A DNA stretch of 38,362 nucleotides from Bacteroidales bacterium. Lineage in GTDB: Bacteria > Bacteroidota > Bacteroidia > Bacteroidales > Muribaculaceae. Of this stretch, positions 17,694-26,790 are shown one piece after another. Location of the stretch: assembly GCA_014800385.1 (NCBI GenBank), contig JAAVGE010000062.1:1-38362 (forward strand). Reading direction: 5' to 3'. The notes beneath the pieces were generated by a model. It had not been told where the DNA came from, searched no databases, and worked only from the letters and a program-made list of their open reading frames with translations. Made by a program: the position numbers and the translations under genes. Each line of letters begins with the position of its first letter. Positions within the stretch are counted from its first letter, which is position 1.

Positions 17694-17787
17694 GCTTTTT
17701 TTTAATGATATCGGTGGGAAAAAAGAGGGAAAGTTGAGGGTAATAGCATTTTGTAATCCATTGACCTTCAACTTTTTATCTATTATG

Positions 17788-17862
17788 TCGGGGTGAAAGG
17801 ATTCGAACCTTCGACCCCCTGCTCCCAAAGCAGGTGCGCTAACCGGACTGCGCTACGCCCCG
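17788..17862 (-). tRNA. tRNA-Pro (TGG)
   Basis: Minus strand CGGGGCGTAGCGCAGTCCGGTTAGCGCACCTGCTTTGGGAGCAGGGGGTCGAAGGTTCGAATCCTTTCACCCCGA; anticodon TGG. Confidence 0.95.
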
Positions 17863-17894
17863 AAAGAAGTACGTTGACTTCCGTTTTGTTAATG

Positions 17895-17902
17895 CAAAGT
17901 TA
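17895..17902 (-). promoter_or_regulatory. -7 box TAACTTTG for tRNA-Pro
   Basis: Minus-strand TAACTTTG about 33 nt upstream of the tRNA. Confidence 0.6.
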
Positions 17903-17996
17903 CGGACTTTTTTTTAATGGTACAATATTTTGGATGGATTTTTGTATTTTCTATCTCCATTTTGTAATTTTGCCATGAACATTCAATGCTTTTATT

Positions 17997-19274
17997 ATGA
18001 AAAAGATTGCACTTTTCTGTTTGTTTGCCCTTAGTGTATTTGCGGTTGGGGCTGCTGATTTTAATGATGTTTTCTGCGACTCTACTCTCAGGCTGGATTA
18101 TATTTTCGGGGCTGACTCAAAGGGGACGCATGTTTTGCTGACTCAACAGAGCCGCATTAAGGGGTGGCATGGACGCAGACACGGTCTGAAGAGTCTGCCT
18201 CTGCTTGGGAATGGTGTTATCACGGTTACGGATTTCGTCAGTGGCGACACTATTTACCGCACTTCGTTTTCTTCTCTTTTTTCCGAATGGCTCTCTACCC
18301 CTGAGGCGGAGACTACTCCGTCGGGCTTCGAGAACAGTTTTTTGGTTCCCTTACCCCGCAATAAGGCTAATATTGATATTCAAATTCTGGATAACCGACA
18401 TGAATCAATCGGTGGCATGTGTCACACTTTCAATCCCGACGATGTGCTGATTGTTGATAAAACCGCTGTTACTCCCCTACCCCACAGATATTTACATTCC
18501 GCGGCTGATCCGAACCATTCTATTGATGTGGCTATACTTGCCGAAGGATATACTGCTGCTGAAATGGATAGTTTCTATCATCATGCTTCGGTGGCGGTGA
18601 AGTCGATTCTGAAGCATGAGCCTTTCGCATCAATGTCTGACAGGTTTAATTTTATCGCAGTGGCTTCTACGTCGCATGATTCCGGGGTTAGTGTTCCACG
18701 TAATAATGAGTGGAAGAACACCGCCTGCGGGTCAAACTTCAGTACTTTCTACTCCGACCGTTATCTGACCACAAATAAACTGCACAAGGTGCATGATCTG
18801 CTGACCGGCATCCCTTACGAACATATTATTATTCTTGCCAACACGGATGAGTATGGGGGCGGAGGAATCTACAACAGTTATACTCTCACTACGGCGCGTC
18901 ACCGGATGTTCCGCCCGGTGGTGGTACATGAGTTCGGGCATAGTTTCGGCGGTTTGGCCGACGAGTATTTTTATGACAACGATGTGATGACCGATTCCTA
19001 TCCGCTTGATGTTGAACCATGGGAACAGAATATCACCACATTGGTTGATTTCACAGGCAAATGGAAATCGCTCCTTCCCGAAAATCTCCCCGTACCTACG
19101 CCGACCGAGAAGGCGGCCGCTTATCCCGTAGGGTTATACGAAGGGGGCGGTTACTCCTCAAAAGGAATTTACCGCCCCGCAGATGAATGTAGAATGAGAA
19201 ACAACACCTCACCTGACTTTTGTCCGGCTTGCCAAAAGGCGATTCGCGAGTTGATTCTCTTTTACACTGAATAG
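17997..19274 (+). CDS. M64-family (IgA peptidase-like) metallopeptidase
   Basis: Signal peptide, VVHEFGHSFGGLADEYFYD zinc-binding motif, DVAILAEGYTAAEMDSFYHHA. Confidence 0.92.
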   Translation: MKKIALFCLFALSVFAVGAADFNDVFCDSTLRLDYIFGADSKGTHVLLTQQSRIKGWHGRRHGLKSLPLLGNGVITVTDFVSGDTIYRTSFSSLFSEWLSTPEAETTPSGFENSFLVPLPRNKANIDIQILDNRHESIGGMCHTFNPDDVLIVDKTAVTPLPHRYLHSAADPNHSIDVAILAEGYTAAEMDSFYHHASVAVKSILKHEPFASMSDRFNFIAVASTSHDSGVSVPRNNEWKNTACGSNFSTFYSDRYLTTNKLHKVHDLLTGIPYEHIIILANTDEYGGGGIYNSYTLTTARHRMFRPVVVHEFGHSFGGLADEYFYDNDVMTDSYPLDVEPWEQNITTLVDFTGKWKSLLPENLPVPTPTEKAAAYPVGLYEGGGYSSKGIYRPADECRMRNNTSPDFCPACQKAIRELILFYTE

Positions 19275-19281
19275 CGCTCCG

Positions 19282-20055
19282 TCACTTTATGTTGTGACGT
19301 ACTTCTTCAAGGAAGTTTTTCATTGCCACAGAATCGCGCTTCTCAACTATTTCCCTTAGTTCGTCAAGTTTATGCTGAATTTGCTTGAGTTGTTCCGGAG
19401 TGTTGGGATTAAACAGAATTTCGCTCAGCAGGAAGTCATCCTCGCTCATCAGCCCCTGTGCTATAGCCATGTGGCGCTTGAAGGTTGTTCCGGGTGCATC
19501 CTGATGCTTCATGATTGCACCGAACACCAGAGTTGAGGCGAATGGAATAGAGAGCGAATAGGCTATCGTCCGGTCATGCTCCTCAAAGGTGTATTCCTCA
19601 ACGTGGAGATGAAGCGAGTTATATAAATCGCGGAAGAAGGTTTTTCCGAGGTGACTGCTTTCAGAAATAATTATGGCATTTTCCTGAGCAAGATTACTCA
19701 ATGAAGCGAACGTTGGGCCAAACATGGGGTGAGTTGACACAAACGGATGTCCGCAGTTGGCATAATACTCCGGCAGCCCTGTTTTTACCGAGGCTATGTC
19801 GCTGATGATGGCGTTGGCGGGAATATGTGGAAGAACCTGTTCAAAGGCAGGGATGGTATATTTAACTGTCACCGCATTTATGACAAGTTCGGGTTCAAAC
19901 TCCTTAATCTCCTCCAATGAGGTGAACCGCAACGCATTAAAGGAGTAGCGCAGACGGTGTCGGTCAACATCAAACACAGCCACTTCATGGTCAAACGAGA
20001 GGAGGTCAGAGAAAAATGAGCCCATTTTACCGGCTCCGAGAATAAGAATTTTCAT
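19282..20055 (-). CDS. tyrA: Prephenate dehydrogenase
   Basis: MKILILGAGKMGSFFSDLL Rossmann start, ISDIASVKTGLPEY, FVSTHPMFGPT; operon context. Confidence 0.9.
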   Translation of the reverse strand: MKILILGAGKMGSFFSDLLSFDHEVAVFDVDRHRLRYSFNALRFTSLEEIKEFEPELVINAVTVKYTIPAFEQVLPHIPANAIISDIASVKTGLPEYYANCGHPFVSTHPMFGPTFASLSNLAQENAIIISESSHLGKTFFRDLYNSLHLHVEEYTFEEHDRTIAYSLSIPFASTLVFGAIMKHQDAPGTTFKRHMAIAQGLMSEDDFLLSEILFNPNTPEQLKQIQHKLDELREIVEKRDSVAMKNFLEEVRHNIK

Positions 20056-20057
20056 GG

Positions 20058-21131
20058 TTATCGTTTATTGAAAATTTCCAACTGCTGACGTACTGATTCC
20101 TCATGAATAGCCATGAGTACGGTTCGCATAAATTCAGTGCTCATACCCATTTCGTTAGCCAGTTTCACACGTGACTGGATGATTGAATCAAATCGTCCGG
20201 TCTGAAGCACCTGCATGTTATGTTCCTTCTTGTACTGACCAATCTCACGGCACACTCTCATACGCTTGTTCAGCACCTCAAGCAGGTCATTGTCCAATCG
20301 GTCAATCTCCTGACGCAGAAGGGTGATGTTTTCAGTTGTACATTTATCGTTACGCAGCGAAATAGTGTTCAGAATGAAATTCAGCACGTCGGGTGACACC
20401 TGCTGTGTTTTGTCGCTCCAAGCACAGTCAGGGTTGCAGTGCGACTCTACGATCAGACCGTCAAAGCCCATGTCGAAAGCCTGTTGCGCCAGCGGTGCCA
20501 CCAGTTCACGCTTTCCACCGATGTGTGACGGATCAATAATAATAGGTAGATTGGGGATACGACGGCGGAGTTCGGCGGGGATATGCCACTGCGGCATATT
20601 GCGGTAGAGGTGTTTGCCGTAGGCGGTGAATCCGCGATGAATGGCACCGAGATGAGTTACACCGGCATTATGCAGACGCTCCAGGGCACCGATCCACAAT
20701 TCGAGATCAGGGTTAACAGGGTTCTTCACAAGCACCGGAGTGTCAGGACTGATTTCACCGATTGCATCGGCAATCTCCTGCATGGCAAAAGGGTTTGCCG
20801 ATGTTCGTGCGCCAATCCAGAGCATATCCACACCTGCTGCCAGGGCTGCCTCAACGTGTGCGCGGTTAGCCACCTCTGTTGAAACCTTCATACCTGTTTC
20901 TTCCTTTACCTTCTTCAGCCATTCCAGACCTACTTCACCCACACCTTCAAAGCCGCCGGGTTTAGTACGGGGCTTCCATATTCCGGCACGGTAGATTTTG
21001 ATGCCGTATGAAGCGAGTTCGCGTGCGGTGGACAATACCTGTTCTTCTGTTTCTGCCGAACAAGGTCCGGCGATGATGATGGGCTTATCTATTTCAATGC
21101 CATCAAAAGCAATGGGTTGCAAATTATTCAT
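20058..21131 (-). CDS. Bifunctional 3-deoxy-7-phosphoheptulonate synthase / chorismate mutase type II
   Basis: IIAGPCSAETEEQVL, GIWKPRTKPGGFEGVG, IIIDPSHIGGKRELV plus C-terminal chorismate mutase helix LRQEIDRLDNDLLEVLNKRMRVCREIGQYKKEHNMQV. Confidence 0.97.
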   Translation of the reverse strand: MNNLQPIAFDGIEIDKPIIIAGPCSAETEEQVLSTARELASYGIKIYRAGIWKPRTKPGGFEGVGEVGLEWLKKVKEETGMKVSTEVANRAHVEAALAAGVDMLWIGARTSANPFAMQEIADAIGEISPDTPVLVKNPVNPDLELWIGALERLHNAGVTHLGAIHRGFTAYGKHLYRNMPQWHIPAELRRRIPNLPIIIDPSHIGGKRELVAPLAQQAFDMGFDGLIVESHCNPDCAWSDKTQQVSPDVLNFILNTISLRNDKCTTENITLLRQEIDRLDNDLLEVLNKRMRVCREIGQYKKEHNMQVLQTGRFDSIIQSRVKLANEMGMSTEFMRTVLMAIHEESVRQQLEIFNKR

Positions 21132-22305
21132 GGTTATATTCTTTTATTCGTTTCAGGGCTCGCTTCAGAGTCTCTTCCGAAGCGCAAAGTGATATACGTA
21201 TGTAGCGGTCACCGTTAGATCCGAAAATGAATCCGGGGGTGATAAACACGCGGGCGTTATAAAGTATGTCATCAGCCATCTTTTCGGCACTTTCCACATT
21301 CTCCGGTATTCGTCCCCACAGGAACATACCTTTCTGCGACGGGAGGAAAGAGCATCCCAGGGCCGTCATTATCTCCTCGGCGATTTTGCGGCGTGAGGCG
21401 TATGTGGCATTCAGATCCTTGTACCATTGATCCGGCAATGCCAGAGCCTTTGCAGCGGCTTTCATGACAGGTTTGAATCGTCCGGAATCAACATTTGACT
21501 TTACCTTGACAATCCAGTTGACAAACTCCGGGTTACTTGCCAGCATGGCCATACGCCACCCTGCCATGTTGTGGCTCTTGCTCAGTGAGTTCATCTCTAT
21601 GGCTATATCGATCGCCCCCGGCACCTGCAGAAGGCTGATGGGATTATCATTCAGAATGAAACTGTAGGGGTTGTCATGTGCAATTACTATACCGTGCTTT
21701 TTACCGAATGCAACTATCTTTTCAAACAGTTCGATGGAAGCCTGCGTTCCGGTGGGCATGTGGGGATAGTTAATCCACATAAGTTTAATCTTGTCCAGAG
21801 GCATTGACTCCAACTGGTCGAAATCGGGTAGCCATCCGTTTTCCTCCTTCAGATCATAGTAGTATGTCTGAGCCTCAACCAGACGGCTCACGGAGGTATA
21901 GGTAGGATAGCCCGGATTGGGTAGCAGCACTCCATCGCCGGGATTAAGGAAAGCGAGCGAGATGTGGAGTATACCCTCCTTTGAGCCTATCAGCGGCAGT
22001 ATTTCCGACGCCGGGTCAAGCGTAACGCCATAGTGCGCCTTGTACCAGTCGGCAAAACCCTGACGCAGTTCCGGCAGACCCATGAACGGCTGATAACTGT
22101 GGGCATCCGGTTTCACGGTCTCCTCAACCATTGTGTCTATCACAGATGAATGAGGGGGCAGATCGGGGCCACCTATTCCCAATGAAATGATATCCATGCC
22201 ACGGGCATTGAGCGATGCAACCTCACGCAACTTCTTTGAGAAGTAATATTCCTGAACCGAGTCAAGACGGCGTGCAGGTGTTATTTTTTTACTTGTATTC
22301 AACAT
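21124..22305 (-). CDS. PLP-dependent aminotransferase (probable aromatic amino acid aminotransferase)
   Basis: LGIGGPDLPPHSSVID, NYPHMPTGTQA, AHDNPYSFI, MNSLSKSHNMAGWRMA. Confidence 0.93.
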   Translation of the reverse strand: MLNTSKKITPARRLDSVQEYYFSKKLREVASLNARGMDIISLGIGGPDLPPHSSVIDTMVEETVKPDAHSYQPFMGLPELRQGFADWYKAHYGVTLDPASEILPLIGSKEGILHISLAFLNPGDGVLLPNPGYPTYTSVSRLVEAQTYYYDLKEENGWLPDFDQLESMPLDKIKLMWINYPHMPTGTQASIELFEKIVAFGKKHGIVIAHDNPYSFILNDNPISLLQVPGAIDIAIEMNSLSKSHNMAGWRMAMLASNPEFVNWIVKVKSNVDSGRFKPVMKAAAKALALPDQWYKDLNATYASRRKIAEEIMTALGCSFLPSQKGMFLWGRIPENVESAEKMADDILYNARVFITPGFIFGSNGDRYIRISLCASEETLKRALKRIKEYNHE

Positions 22306-23140
22306 ATTCGCCTAAAATTTTGAAGTCATTCATCAGTGGACGTACCGCCTGAATAGCCTGATGATAACGTATATAACTGTCAAAAGTCACGTCAATATAA
22401 AATCTGTATTCCCACTCTCTGCCAACAATCGGCAACGACTGAATTTTTGAGAGGTTTATGTCGTAAAACGAGAAGATTGTCAGCACCTTTGAGAGCGCAC
22501 CGTTGGTGTGAGGCAGAGAGAAAACCAGCGATGCCTTGTTCAGCAACTCCTGACGGGGAGTCAGTTCCTGTGCCATCAGGGGATCGGCCAGAATCAGGAA
22601 ACGGGTGAAGTTGCGTTTGTTTGTCTCAATCCCTTTTTCAATGATTTCAAGCCCGTAGAGGTTCGCCGCATATTCTCCGCACACTGCTGCGTGTCTGGTA
22701 AGGTTGTCGCGTGCTATCTCCATGGCACTCCCTGCCGTGTCAAACTTCTCGATCATCTTCAGTTGGGGATGACGCATCAGATACTGTTCGCATTGCATCA
22801 AAGCCATCGGATGGGAGTTGACTTCCGTAAGTGTATCGAGTGTTTCCCCGGGTAAGGCACACAAAACGTGTGATATTCTCATTTTATACTCACCCACAAT
22901 CACCTGATTGCTCTGCCTGAGCATTTCATGATTCTGAAGCAGCGACCCGGCGATAGTGTTCTCGATGGCCACAATCCCCAGCAGGGACGCGTCGGCTGCC
23001 ATGGCATCAAAAAGATGGTGGAACGTGTCGCACGGCACGGCGTCGCTCATCCTCTCGCCGAAAAAGTTGCGGGCTGCAGCGTCGTGGAAGCATCCCGCGA
23101 TACCTTGTATAGCCACCTTGTAGGAGTTCTGACTTGTCAT
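22289..23140 (-). CDS. pheA: Prephenate dehydratase
   Basis: VAIQGIAGCFHDAAARNFF, GIVAIENTIAGSLLQNHEMLR, TRFLIL, ACT-like SLVFSLPHTNGALSKVLTIFSFYDINLSKIQSLP. Confidence 0.95.
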   Translation of the reverse strand: MTSQNSYKVAIQGIAGCFHDAAARNFFGERMSDAVPCDTFHHLFDAMAADASLLGIVAIENTIAGSLLQNHEMLRQSNQVIVGEYKMRISHVLCALPGETLDTLTEVNSHPMALMQCEQYLMRHPQLKMIEKFDTAGSAMEIARDNLTRHAAVCGEYAANLYGLEIIEKGIETNKRNFTRFLILADPLMAQELTPRQELLNKASLVFSLPHTNGALSKVLTIFSFYDINLSKIQSLPIVGREWEYRFYIDVTFDSYIRYHQAIQAVRPLMNDFKILGEYVEYK

Positions 23141-23157
23141 ATATCAGTGTTATTTAC

Positions 23158-23185
23158 AAAAAAATCCCGGCGCATAACCGGGATT
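23158..23185 (-). terminator. Intrinsic terminator of the pheA leader (attenuator)
   Basis: Minus strand AATCCCGG-TTATGCG-CCGGGATT-TTTTT, ending 17 nt before the pheA ATG. Confidence 0.85.
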
Positions 23186-23230
23186 CAAATTAATATGAGG
23201 TAGATTTTTTAACTGCATAAATTCCCGATT

Positions 23231-23287
23231 TTATTTATTACAAATAAAATAATAAAAGTAATAATATTTGCTAAATCGGGTAATCAC
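23231..23287 (-). CDS. Tyr/Phe-rich leader peptide upstream of pheA operon, 18 aa
   Basis: GTG ATT ACC CGA TTT AGC AAA TAT TAT TAC TTT TAT TAT TTT ATT TGT AAT AAA TAA = MITRFSKYYYFYYFICNK; 5 Tyr and 3 Phe codons; lies between promoter and terminator. Confidence 0.75.
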   Translation of the reverse strand: MITRFSKYYYFYYFICNK

Positions 23288-23312
23288 TTATTCGTTTCTT
23301 ATATTTATAGCG

Positions 23313-23342
23313 CAAAGTTAGTATTATTTTTTTATTCCGCAA
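23313..23342 (-). promoter_or_regulatory. Promoter of pheA operon: TTG-N19-TAACTTTG
   Basis: Minus strand TTG (23342-23340), 19 nt, TAACTTTG (23320-23313), matching Bacteroidetes -33/-7 architecture. Confidence 0.75.
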
Positions 23343-23393
23343 TAGATATATTGAATTATTTGCAAATTTTTTCTTTTTTTCCCAAAAAAAACA

Positions 23394-24488
23394 TTACATA
23401 TTTGCGATGAACCACTCCTTATCCGGAGCATCGGATTCCGCAATTTTATTTTTCAGTCGCAGGCGCCGCATATAGAAGGTTTTAAGTTGGATGTCCATCA
23501 ATATGCAGATGGTTCTGGCAGATAATCCGGAATAGAGATACACAAGCAACTGTTTATCCGCTTCGGAAAGTTGGGGCAACTGTGAGGTCAGGCGTGTGAT
23601 CAATCCATCGCAGTATTCATCCAGGAACTTTTCCAAATCAGCCAGTTGCTCCTGCGATTTAAGTTTATCAATCTCCTGCTCCACTTTGGCATAAATGCTC
23701 CGTTTCAGGAAATTGGTGTCAGACTTTTCAAAATATTCATAACATAACCTGTTGATGGTGTTGAAGTTGTTGCGCATAAGGTCTGACATCTTTGCTTTCA
23801 GTTGCCTGTTGCTCATCTCATTTTCGGATAACAGGGCAAGCAGTTTGTTCATCTCCTCCGACTTTATGCGCTGTTCCCTTCTATAATAAATGAAACCTAT
23901 AAGTCCGCCAATGATACAGATCACGATTATTGCAGCAATTATAAGGAGCGAATTGCTTAATTTTTGTTCTGTATCAGTCAATTCCTTACTGAGTGTTTCA
24001 ATCTTTGGTGCGTATTTGGCCGCAGAACGTTTCTCCTCGCTAAGATAGAGCGTAAAATTTCCTTTATCGGTTAAGACTACTAATGAATCATCTTCATGAA
24101 ATCTATCATTGAACGGGAACTTGTGCTTTACTAAAACGCAGTCAATACGTCGGTTGTCGGTTGAGTCACCAACATGAAGATGAAACGGGTTGATGAGGTG
24201 CAGTTGTACTCTCTGACCTAATTCAGGATCCTCTTTGTAGAGAATAGCACCATTGAGGTCAATTTCCGCCCCACGTAAAATCAGATTGTAGCCTGCCGTA
24301 GTAGATCCGTAAAAATTGTAATATGTTTTGAGTTTGAATTCTATTGCAGGCAGGTTACTGTCATAGACCGTGTCGCGAAAAGTGGTAATTTCAACAGTAT
24401 CCAGTGGAATATGATTATTGGTATTACCCATGCAGATCACGGGTAATACCAATAAATAAATGAATATTAATCCTTTCACATTTTGCAT
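23394..24488 (-). CDS. Membrane-anchored HTH regulator, 364 aa
   Basis: Signal peptide, putative periplasmic domain, TM LIIAAIIVICIIGGLIGFIYYRR, coiled coil, C-terminal LuxR-like HTH LSEADKQLLVYLYSGLSARTICILMDIQLKTFYMRRLRLKNKI. Confidence 0.7.
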   Translation of the reverse strand: MQNVKGLIFIYLLVLPVICMGNTNNHIPLDTVEITTFRDTVYDSNLPAIEFKLKTYYNFYGSTTAGYNLILRGAEIDLNGAILYKEDPELGQRVQLHLINPFHLHVGDSTDNRRIDCVLVKHKFPFNDRFHEDDSLVVLTDKGNFTLYLSEEKRSAAKYAPKIETLSKELTDTEQKLSNSLLIIAAIIVICIIGGLIGFIYYRREQRIKSEEMNKLLALLSENEMSNRQLKAKMSDLMRNNFNTINRLCYEYFEKSDTNFLKRSIYAKVEQEIDKLKSQEQLADLEKFLDEYCDGLITRLTSQLPQLSEADKQLLVYLYSGLSARTICILMDIQLKTFYMRRLRLKNKIAESDAPDKEWFIANM

Positions 24489-24507
24489 GATGCAAAGTTA
24501 CAAAAAA

Positions 24508-26619
24508 TTACATTCTGTCATAGTCATCCGCGTTGTCAAGTTCTGAATATTTCTTCTTTGCGAAAGTGAATTTATATGTTGCGGTAAGACTGACGCCGCG
24601 GGTATCATAACGGTTTATGCGGGTTCTGTAAAGATTGGGTGAATACTCCTTCCAGGATGGGGTTACGGAACGAGCGAGAATATCATCCACGGCAAGACGC
24701 AGCGATAATTTTGACTTCATCAAACTGAGATTGCCGCCGAAAGATATATTGCAGGTGTAGCCCATATTAGTGTTTCCAACCAATTGAGGAGAAGTGTAGA
24801 GTGTGCTCATAAAAAAACTTAGATTCGGACGCAAACTGTAACTCGCGTTCAATGACGCCATTGTAAAGATTTTATTTCTTTTCTGCAGATTGTCGAGATA
24901 ATGAAATTCGGTGTGGGTCTGTTGCACTGATGCGCCTGCATACAGCCTGAATTTGTTTCTTATGTTCAGACTGTAATTTCCCCTGATAGTAATATAATAG
25001 TTACCGTTCATATTGACCGGACGCTCCAGAAAATATTCCGTGCCTTCAATTGGTGTGGTGATCTCTTCAATACTATTTCGAAGAGAAGTATATTCTGTGA
25101 TAACGGTAAACGACGGGAGGTTGAACACCATAGCCAGATTGTGGCGACGCGGGATTTTCAGGTCAGGGTTACCGGTCTTGTAATATATCAGGTTAGAAAG
25201 AGTTACAGCAGGACTGAGATCGGAAAAACTTGGGAGTGAATAACTGTATTTATAAAAAACATTCATTGCAAATTTCTTTGTAAAACGATGATATATGGAG
25301 AGTTGAGGCACAACATTGAAGTATGATTCGCAATTGTGAGTATTCTCTGAATCAATTAAAGAACTGCTTTCCTGCTTTTCCTGCCTGATACGCACCCCGG
25401 GGGTTATGCCATAACCTTTAAACTCCCAGTAGGATGAATAGAAAAATTCACCCCATGTCACTGATCCATTCACGTTTTGGACACCCATCAAGGTGTAGTC
25501 AGCCTTTGATTCATTCTCCGAACGTCCGAAGTAAACGCCTATTGTCTGGCGGTCTAACTTACGGAATTTCCAGGAATAATCGCTTTGGAATGTCCACATC
25601 TTATAAGTGGAATTACTCCTGTTATTTTCATTTTCAATAATCTCAGGCATGAGGAATACCCGCTCCAGGTTGTCTGACTTCTTCAGGTTATATGTTGCAT
25701 TCACATTCAATGTTGACGCTGAAAAACTATGGGTATAGTTGGCCAGCAATGTGTGGTTGTCAGGGGTGGATCTGTTTCTTGAATCGAAATCGGTCTGCTG
25801 TGATGCTCCGTTTGCAATGCTGGTAATCTCGCTGATGAAATCACGGTGACGGGTTGAGGTATTACCAGAATATTCCACCTGAATCTCATCTTCCTTAGAG
25901 AGATGATATGTAGCCCCAGCAAGCCAGTTCCAACGTGAGGTATCGATTAAATCAGTCTGTGATGTTGACACGTCACGCAAAAGGGTCTCATCCTTGGCAT
26001 AGATTGATTCCGTAGCCAAGGAAGACTGCCTGCCGTTTCCTTTGTAATAACCACCTGACGCAAGGAAGTCGAACTTACCGAATGAGCCAAACATATTTGC
26101 CGTAATCCTGTTACTGAATCTGCGCCTTTGATTGGCGCTTTCAATAAGATTGGCATTGACAATATCTTTCAACGGCACAGTGGTGGTGATTTTAATGACC
26201 GAGGTTGTCCCCGACGGATATTCCGCTCCCGGCTCACGTATAACCTCAACTTTCTTCACGGTGTTGGATGACAGCAATTCCAACTTCTCCTTATCTGACA
26301 CCTTTACTCCGTTAATATACACAAGCGGAGTTCCGGACACACCGAATACCTGTATGTTACGTGAGGAGTCCAATGACAATCCCGGAGTCCATGCCATCAT
26401 ATCAAGGATGGTACCTGCATCCGCAAGGTCGCTTCCCTGAATATTGGAGATGGTATAGTTCATACCCTCCTCCCGGATATTTACTTTTTTAGCAGACACA
26501 ACTACTTCGTTAAGCAGACGTGACCTATTTTCTGAAAGAGTGTCGGCGGACTGATTCTGCGCTGTGATGTTAAGCCCACAGACTAAAAGGAGAGGTAGAG
26601 TGATGAGTGGTTTTCGCAT
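24508..26619 (-). CDS. TonB-dependent receptor-like outer-membrane beta-barrel protein
   Basis: Plug-like LLNEVVVSAKKVNIREEGMNYTISNIQGSDLADAGTILDMMAWTPGLSLD and barrel; ATG at 26619 (MRKPLITL) preferred because a -7 box TAAATTTG sits at 26634-26641. Confidence 0.88.
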   Translation of the reverse strand: MRKPLITLPLLLVCGLNITAQNQSADTLSENRSRLLNEVVVSAKKVNIREEGMNYTISNIQGSDLADAGTILDMMAWTPGLSLDSSRNIQVFGVSGTPLVYINGVKVSDKEKLELLSSNTVKKVEVIREPGAEYPSGTTSVIKITTTVPLKDIVNANLIESANQRRRFSNRITANMFGSFGKFDFLASGGYYKGNGRQSSLATESIYAKDETLLRDVSTSQTDLIDTSRWNWLAGATYHLSKEDEIQVEYSGNTSTRHRDFISEITSIANGASQQTDFDSRNRSTPDNHTLLANYTHSFSASTLNVNATYNLKKSDNLERVFLMPEIIENENNRSNSTYKMWTFQSDYSWKFRKLDRQTIGVYFGRSENESKADYTLMGVQNVNGSVTWGEFFYSSYWEFKGYGITPGVRIRQEKQESSSLIDSENTHNCESYFNVVPQLSIYHRFTKKFAMNVFYKYSYSLPSFSDLSPAVTLSNLIYYKTGNPDLKIPRRHNLAMVFNLPSFTVITEYTSLRNSIEEITTPIEGTEYFLERPVNMNGNYYITIRGNYSLNIRNKFRLYAGASVQQTHTEFHYLDNLQKRNKIFTMASLNASYSLRPNLSFFMSTLYTSPQLVGNTNMGYTCNISFGGNLSLMKSKLSLRLAVDDILARSVTPSWKEYSPNLYRTRINRYDTRGVSLTATYKFTFAKKKYSELDNADDYDRM

Positions 26620-26790
26620 ATCTTTTTTTGAAGCAAATTTACCCAAAAGAAGTGGTTAAATTAATACACGCAATACCGCTTTTTGGCAACAGTCACTCTT
26701 TTATCCTCTTCAATGTCAATCGTTTATAAAATACCATTCAGAATTTTTGTCTACAACGGCAATTGCAGTTTCTACACCATCCGGCACCAC

